A stretch of 30,349 bases of DNA from Chloroflexaceae bacterium UBA1466 (lineage in GTDB: Bacteria; Chloroflexota; Chloroflexia; Chloroflexales; Chloroflexaceae). Of the stretch, positions 25,524-30,349 are shown one piece after another. The position numbers and the translations under genes are program-made. The notes under the pieces are model-generated. The model saw only the letters and a list, made by a program, of their open reading frames with translations. It was not told where the DNA came from and did not search any database. The stretch lies in NCBI GenBank assembly GCA_002325605.1, contig DCSM01000021.1:8085-38433 (forward strand), given 5' to 3'. How positions within the stretch are numbered: position 1 is the first letter of the stretch; each line of letters opens with the position of its first letter.

Positions 25524-28500
25524 CTAGCGCTGAAGGAGGGGGAGATAGACCGGCCAGCCCACTGGCGCAACCAGTTGCTGGGCCTGCGCGATGGTCTTGC
25601 CGACTAACTGGGCAAGCGGGTGTGGGGCGAGAAGCTCATTCTTCACCGCTTGCTGCAAAGGAGGGCTGCCCTTTGCGGCTAAGGCTTGCAGGAACGAATC
25701 CAGAGCCTGGGTTAGGTCAGCCGTAACCAGAAAGCTCGCTCCCTTCCCCGTAGTCAGGGCTTGTAATGCTGGCTGCCAGAGAGCCAACGTTTGAAGAGCC
25801 TTTGTCCGCAAGGCCGGATCAGTGATCAGAAGGTTGGTGATCTCTGGGCCATGCTGCTCATAGAACGCGATATACTTCTGCCCCATTGCACCCTTCTTTA
25901 AGAGGTCGCGCACCTGGTAGAAGGTATTAAGGTCAAGGGTCGGGCTTTGGGTCAGCGTTGTGCTAAGGCTACTATAGCAACTCCCATAAGCCAGCCATTT
26001 CAAGGGACAGGGGCAAGGGGCCGTCAGGGTAGGGAACGGTGAAGGTGTAGGTGTCACCGTGGGTGTAAGGGTCGGCGTGAGCGTGGGAGTCCAGAGCGGT
26101 GTAGCCGATAGTTCCAAGTAGATCTCCCGAGTCGCGGTCTGTTGGGCAGCTACCGTGGCCGTTTGCACCGCAATGGTCTGTTGAGCTACGGCGGTCTGGA
26201 GGATTTCAAGGGTTGCCATTGCCAACGCCGTGGCGTTCTGGGCTACGGTGGTCTGCAAGGCGGCCATGGTTGCGCTTTGGGCTACAGCGGTCTGGGTTAC
26301 AGCAGCGGTAGCCGTTTGGGCAGCCAGCGTGGCATTCTGGGCTACGGTGGTCTGCAAAGGAGCCAGCGTTGCTCTCTGCTCCTCTATAATCTTTTGCACC
26401 ACCGCTGTGGCGGTCTGGGCAACACCCGCCGTAGCAGTTTGGGGCACGCCCGCCGTGACCGTCTGGGACATGGCGGTAGTAGTGGTTTGTGGCAGCTGGG
26501 TTGTTGGGGTGATTACCTGCTCAAACCCTGTTCCTTCTAAGAGGATCGTAGTGGAGGGCTGCTTGGCATCATTGCTGGCAACGGTCACCGAGGCCGTGAG
26601 GAGCCCCTTCTTCAAAGGTGTAAACGAGACCATGAATTGCGTACTCTGCCAAGGAGCTAGGTTGGGGTTGAGCTTACTCGTATTCAACATGAAGCTTGCT
26701 GTGTCATCTCCCTCCAGGGCTACGTCATCAAGTCTAAGATCGGTTGTGCCCTTATTCTCAAGCGTGAAGGTCAGAACCCGACTACTGCCTAAGTTGACCG
26801 TACCAAAGCTTGATGTACCCCCATTCGCAAGGTTGGTGGTCTCCTGCTTGAGATTGAGCGCGGAGTCTGAGAAGGAAAAGAGATGGACTGCATTCTCCGT
26901 TCCCCCGCTTCCAACTGCCATTGTCTTCCCATCACTACTTACGGCTACTTGGGCCCCAAACCCATTTCCTGCGGTGGTGGTGAGGCGGGCATCAAAGGTA
27001 TTCGTTGTGGCCCAACCTCCTGTAGGCTTAGTGTAGACGTAGGCGGCCCCTTGCCTATCGTTAAAGCTATCTGCCCCTGCGATCAGAGTACTTCCATCTT
27101 TACTTAGGGCTAGGGAACTACCAAGGTCATCACTGTATAGCTCGTTGATATTCGTGAGCTTGGCAGTTTCTGGGCCACTTACCCAGCCTCCAGCAGGCTT
27201 CGTATAGACATACAAGGCATTGTAAGGTGAGCTTGCTACAATTGTTGCCCCATCACTCCCTACTGCTATATCCCGCCCATAACACCCTTTCGCATCGGAT
27301 AAGGTAAGCTTGGCGGTTTCGGTTTCCGTTGTTACCCAGCCCCCAGCAGGCTTGGTATAGACATAGAGGGCTGGGGTACAATCATATTGCGCGCAGTCAG
27401 TATCAACCCAACTTGAGACCACAGTTGTGCCATCATCACTCAGCTTGATAGCCCAACTTACCCTTCCATAAGAATAGAAACCGCTGATGGAACCCGATAG
27501 CTTGGCAGTTTCAGTGCTATTGACCCAGCCTTTTGCAGGGCGGGTGTAGAGATAGACCTGGACTATATCAGCATCACCAATCAATCTTCCTACAGCTACC
27601 GTTGCCCCATCCCCACTCACGGTGATGGCTTTCCAAGCTGCGGTTGATCCGTCAGAGGTAGCAAGCCTGGCAGTAGGAATGCTCGTTGTTGCCCAGCCCA
27701 TCGCAGGCTTGGTAAAGACGTAGACCAGATAACTCTCTACTCTTGCAAGAATACTAGGGATTTGGGAAGTTGCCACAATGGTCTTCCCATCACTGCTCAT
27801 TGCTACGTCGCTCATTGCTACGCCGCCCCTTGCTACGTCCCAAAGTCTGGTAACCGTAAGGGTGGCGACTTGCGTCCAGTTCAAACCTACCTTGGTATAG
27901 ACAGAGACGGCTCCTTCATGAGGTAGACCAACCGCCATTGTCTTCCCATCCCGACTCAGCGCTACGTTCCCAAGATAGCTAACCCCTCTGATTGGCAACT
28001 TAGCTTGCTGCGCCCAAGGGCCTACGATCTGCTCAAAGCCAACCCCCTTCAGAGTAATCGTGTATTGCGGTTGCGCGGGATCATTGCTCTCAATAATGAG
28101 CGTAGCTGTTACCACCCCAACACTTGAAGGTGTAAACATGACCGTGAATGATGTCCCCTCTCCCCCAGCCAATGTCCTAGTAAAGCTGCTGGTATCTAAG
28201 AGGAATTCGGCTGCGTTGCGCCCGACCACCGCTACATTCTTAATGCTAAGGTCAGCCAACCCCTTGCTCTTAACCTTGAACTGAGCAGTTCGGTTATTAC
28301 CTAAGCTGATTAACCCAATGTCAAATTGATAACCATTAGTAATGGGAACCGTTTGCCCAGTGATAGTTGAGAGTTGGTTGACCATGATTGTAGGATCAGG
28401 GGGCGGAGGCGTGAAGAGATAGCTTGGGGCAGAATGGGATGCTACGGCTATCGTCTTGCCATCATTGCTTACCGCAACCCCACTGCCAATCAACATTGAT

Positions 28501-29954
28501 GAGTCTGAATACCACAACCTATCGGTAGTATCTGTGTGCTTGAGCGTTTCCGTGCCATCGACCCAGCCCCCAGTTGGCTTCGTATAAGCATAGATTGCGG
28601 CAGCGCCAGAGCCAGATTTAAGGGAGCTAGGCGCACCTACAACTAGGCTTATGCCATCGTTACTCACGGCAATGGCTTCGCCAAGTCTACTGTTCTTTTG
28701 CCCATTAGAGGCTACAAGTTGAGCAGTTTGTGTGCCATTGACCCACCCACTTGCAGGCTTAGTGTAGAGATAGACTGCCCCGGCATAACTGCTGACGACG
28801 CTGCTAGTGTTGTTTACAGGGACGGTCTCAGTGCCGCAGGCAACACTCACTGCTGGGACTGCGTCATATTGAACTGGATACTGTCCTGGCCCAGGATCAT
28901 TGTCTACATACCTAGTACCCACCACCGCAGGTGTAACGCAATAGCGGGGCTGGGTCTGATAGGTTGTTACCGTAGTGTAGACCGTTCTAGTCTTCCCAGG
29001 CGCACCTGCAAAGACTGTTGTCCCATCCCCACTCACAGCTAGAGCTGTGCCAAGGTTATCACTCGCGGCTCCATCAGAAGCAGTAAGCTTGGCCGTTTGC
29101 GTACTATCAGCCCATCCACTTACGGGCTTGGTGTAGAGATAGACAGCCCCTCTGGTGGGATAAAGGTAATTATCAATCCCCCGATTTACGCCCGCGACCA
29201 CCGTTGTACCATCACTATTTATGGCCAAGGCTGTGCCCAGCCGCTCGCCCGCTGCTCCGTTTGCAGCAGTGAGCTTGACCGCTTGTATACCATTAGCCCA
29301 GCCTCCCGCAGGCTTGGTATAGAGGTAGACTGTCCCCTGCGTAGTATTGGAACTATTGGTAGAACCTCCAGGCGCACCCGCTATCACTGTTGCGCCATCT
29401 CCGCTTACCGCGACTGCATCCCCAAGGCTTCCTTCAGCCGCTGTGAGTGTAGCGACTTGCGTCCAATTCGCTCCAACTTTCGTGTAGAGATAGACCTCTC
29501 CATAGGTTGTGGAGGTATAAGTCTCGCTGGGCAGACCGACCACTACCATTGTCCCATCGTTGCTGATTGCCACATCTTTTGGTCTGCGCGAGTTGCTGAT
29601 CTTGGCTGACTCACCCCAGCCTGCGCTGGTTTTAGCATAGATGCGGACATAGTCATTACTAAGTCCAACCAGCGTTGTCCCATCGCCACTTAACCCTACA
29701 TGCTCATAGATCGCCTTGATTTCATCTTGCTGCCAGGGGACAACTTTAGGGGCCTTTTGGCCAACTAACCAGCTTGCTGACTCAGGTTTGCCAGCGACTT
29801 TGGAAGTAACCTCCCGCTTGAGAGCCTGCTCTTGTGGCTGGCTCTTGCCGAATGCTTGAAGCGTCAGCCCCAAGAATAGACCAACCAACCCGAACGTGGT
29901 GAGCAGCCGTACTGCCCAGTGAACCGCCTTTTTCCAACCGTACTGAGTGTCCAT
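25524..29954 (-). CDS. giant secreted beta-propeller repeat protein
   Basis: A 1476-residue exported protein. The N-terminus has a basic start and a hydrophobic core (VRLLTTFGLVGLFLGLTLQAFG), a signal peptide or anchor. Two blocks of FG-GAP/integrin-like repeats follow (about residues 55-520 and 645-1035), with the repeated frame 'VSGDGATVIAGAP...VYLYTKPAGGW', recognisable about a dozen times. After each block is an ASH/HYDIN-type 'choice-of-anchor D' domain, at about 523-645 and 1035-1148, ending in GVGFEQ or GTGFEQ. Residues ~1150-1285 are a low-complexity Ala/Thr/Gln segment (QTATAAV, LQTTVAQNAT repeats), then a Thr-Pro linker (PTLTPTLTPTVTPTPSP), then a C-terminal domain with PCPCP and a VYLPLLQR end. 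GAGGAG lies eight bases before the ATG at 29954; an in-frame TTG at 29960 has only a two-base spacing. No sortase motif is seen. Likely an adhesin or envelope protein. Confidence 0.85.
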   Translation of the reverse strand: MDTQYGWKKAVHWAVRLLTTFGLVGLFLGLTLQAFGKSQPQEQALKREVTSKVAGKPESASWLVGQKAPKVVPWQQDEIKAIYEHVGLSGDGTTLVGLSNDYVRIYAKTSAGWGESAKISNSRRPKDVAISNDGTMVVVGLPSETYTSTTYGEVYLYTKVGANWTQVATLTAAEGSLGDAVAVSGDGATVIAGAPGGSTNSSNTTQGTVYLYTKPAGGWANGIQAVKLTAANGAAGERLGTALAINSDGTTVVAGVNRGIDNYLYPTRGAVYLYTKPVSGWADSTQTAKLTASDGAASDNLGTALAVSGDGTTVFAGAPGKTRTVYTTVTTYQTQPRYCVTPAVVGTRYVDNDPGPGQYPVQYDAVPAVSVACGTETVPVNNTSSVVSSYAGAVYLYTKPASGWVNGTQTAQLVASNGQKNSRLGEAIAVSNDGISLVVGAPSSLKSGSGAAAIYAYTKPTGGWVDGTETLKHTDTTDRLWYSDSSMLIGSGVAVSNDGKTIAVASHSAPSYLFTPPPPDPTIMVNQLSTITGQTVPITNGYQFDIGLISLGNNRTAQFKVKSKGLADLSIKNVAVVGRNAAEFLLDTSSFTRTLAGGEGTSFTVMFTPSSVGVVTATLIIESNDPAQPQYTITLKGVGFEQIVGPWAQQAKLPIRGVSYLGNVALSRDGKTMAVGLPHEGAVSVYTKVGLNWTQVATLTVTRLWDVARGGVAMSDVAMSSDGKTIVATSQIPSILARVESYLVYVFTKPAMGWATTSIPTARLATSDGSTAAWKAITVSGDGATVAVGRLIGDADIVQVYLYTRPAKGWVNSTETAKLSGSISGFYSYGRVSWAIKLSDDGTTVVSSWVDTDCAQYDCTPALYVYTKPAGGWVTTETETAKLTLSDAKGCYGRDIAVGSDGATIVASSPYNALYVYTKPAGGWVSGPETAKLTNINELYSDDLGSSLALSKDGSTLIAGADSFNDRQGAAYVYTKPTGGWATTNTFDARLTTTAGNGFGAQVAVSSDGKTMAVGSGGTENAVHLFSFSDSALNLKQETTNLANGGTSSFGTVNLGSSRVLTFTLENKGTTDLRLDDVALEGDDTASFMLNTSKLNPNLAPWQSTQFMVSFTPLKKGLLTASVTVASNDAKQPSTTILLEGTGFEQVITPTTQLPQTTTTAMSQTVTAGVPQTATAGVAQTATAVVQKIIEEQRATLAPLQTTVAQNATLAAQTATAAVTQTAVAQSATMAALQTTVAQNATALAMATLEILQTAVAQQTIAVQTATVAAQQTATREIYLELSATPLWTPTLTPTLTPTVTPTPSPFPTLTAPCPCPLKWLAYGSCYSSLSTTLTQSPTLDLNTFYQVRDLLKKGAMGQKYIAFYEQHGPEITNLLITDPALRTKALQTLALWQPALQALTTGKGASFLVTADLTQALDSFLQALAAKGSPPLQQAVKNELLAPHPLAQLVGKTIAQAQQLVAPVGWPVYLPLLQR
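26110..26480 (-). repeat. imperfect tandem repeats encoding the Ala/Thr/Gln segment
   Basis: The DNA under the low-complexity segment repeats short units; for example the 19-base string ggctacggtggtctgcaa with its neighbours occurs near 26240 and again near 26340, and shorter copies (gctacagcggtctggg, cgccgtggcggtctgg) lie between. Repeats of this kind change length by slippage or recombination. All copies are in frame. Confidence 0.6.
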
Positions 29955-30195
29955 AATCAAGACTCCTCACACTGAAGATCAACGCAATCTCCATATTCTA
30001 TTAGTACCCAAAGGAAGTTCTTTTTTTTTGCGTTTGGCGGATATTTTTGGGCAATTTGGCAGTTCTTCTAAGATCAGCCCGCCCGCCAGTCTCTTTACAA
30101 TCTGGCTGGTCTCGCGGTGGCTCTGAACGGCTGGTGCTAGGGAAACTGGCAGACGAATTGAAGCGCCGCCTCAGATAAGCTGGAGCAAGGGGCCA

Positions 30196-30211
30196 TACCA
30201 TATATATGGTA
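30196..30211. promoter_or_regulatory. 16-bp perfect palindrome
   Basis: TACCATATATATGGTA is fully self-complementary. It lies ~240 bp before the start of the giant gene. The outer half (ACCATA/TATGGT) is shared with the dyad at 1002-1031. AT-rich symmetric sites of this form are common regulator targets. Confidence 0.4.
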
Positions 30212-30221
30212 GGGCGCTCGG

Positions 30222-30243
30222 CCAACCCAACCAGTTGGGCTGG
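30222..30243. repeat. interrupted inverted repeat
   Basis: CCAACCCAA (30222-30230) and TTGGGCTGG (30235-30243) are 9-bp arms with one mismatch and a 4-base loop, 10 bp after the palindrome at 30196. Confidence 0.35.
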
Positions 30244-30280
30244 GTAAAGTCAAACAATTAAGCGAAAAAGTGCCTCTTTC

Positions 30281-30292
30281 CAAAGCGCTTTG
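30281..30292. repeat. 12-bp perfect palindrome
   Basis: CAAAGCGCTTTG is self-complementary. It shares the CAAAG/CTTTG core seen in the other intergenic dyads of the window. No gene-end context is visible. Confidence 0.3.
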
Positions 30293-30349
30293 TTCACTCT
30301 TACTTAACAAATGAAGGAGGTTTGACCCAGCCTTTATGTAGGGCCCGAC

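Larger units (their letters stand above)
29970..30349. other. 380-bp non-coding region upstream of the giant gene
   Basis: I see no gene. The ORF on the minus strand here lacks a ribosome site and any recognisable motif, and the plus-strand ATGs near the right end are followed at once by stops. It holds a T-run (30020-30029), three dyads (30196-30211, 30222-30243 and 30281-30292), and no clear -35/-10 pair for the downstream gene. Confidence 0.6.

Noticed and set aside
26230..27036. Long open frame on the plus strand, 268 codons
   Set aside because: It is antisense to the giant propeller gene in a Thr/Ala/Val-rich repeat region, and the frame stays open because of that biased composition. 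No ribosome site or domain is visible.
29097..29609. Open frame on the plus strand, 170 codons
   Set aside because: Also antisense to the giant gene. Its Cys/Arg-rich sequence is what the reversed repeat codons give.
30001..30225. Minus-strand frame of 74 codons, MAERPTIYMVW start
   Set aside because: Its start lies over the 30196 palindrome, there is no ribosome site, and the sequence is Arg/Pro-rich without motifs.

Overview
This 30.3-kb window reads as ordinary chromosome of a bacterium of the phylum Chloroflexota, probably the Chloroflexia or a nearby class. This is inferred, since no 16S gene is present. The support is an atpB-E-F-H-A-G-D-C cluster followed by mreB, a GTP-type PEP carboxykinase, a leucyl-tRNA synthetase with large insertions, a receiver-like/roadblock protein beside an RnfC-like protein, and a huge secreted repeat protein ending in a 'VYLPLL'-type tail. 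There is no rRNA, CRISPR array, insertion sequence, phage or integrase.

Layout. 1-1006 (minus): two small unrecognised genes behind a long dyad. 1282-6284 (plus): protoporphyrinogen oxidase, 5-formyl-THF cyclo-ligase and leuS, closely spaced. 6281-8543 (minus): a soluble histidine kinase followed by a diacylglycerol-kinase-like lipid kinase; the kinase gene meets leuS tail to tail. 8650-9039: tRNA-Lys(CTT) on plus and tRNA-Arg(GCG) on minus, converging, each with a clear sigma-70-type promoter and terminator. 9087-12795 (minus): mreB, a SAM methyltransferase and pckG, with their own promoter before mreB. 12828-20567 (minus): the complete F1Fo ATP synthase operon with a promoter at the 3' end of the upstream gene and several internal hairpins. 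20569-22775 (minus): a degenerate receiver-roadblock protein and an RnfC-like/KOW-like protein. 22811-22850: a symmetric divergent promoter, also serving an rfaE2-like nucleotidyltransferase and a DNA methyltransferase on plus (22893-24586). 24605-25441 (minus): a second, convergent DNA methyltransferase. 25524-29954 (minus): the giant secreted beta-propeller protein. 29970-30349: non-coding, rich in dyads.

How the parts fit. Most of the window is housekeeping: energy conversion (ATP synthase, PEPCK), haem and folate metabolism, translation (leuS, two tRNAs) and cell shape (mreB). The accessory features are the two solitary methyltransferases with no restriction partner, the surface protein, the roadblock pair and the orphan kinase. 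No complete novel defence or mobile system is visible. The best unexplained signals are a ~115-residue insertion in the LeuRS editing domain, terminator-like hairpins inside the atp operon, palindromes sitting between the -35 and -10 boxes of two promoters, and a tRNA-Arg with a GCG anticodon.
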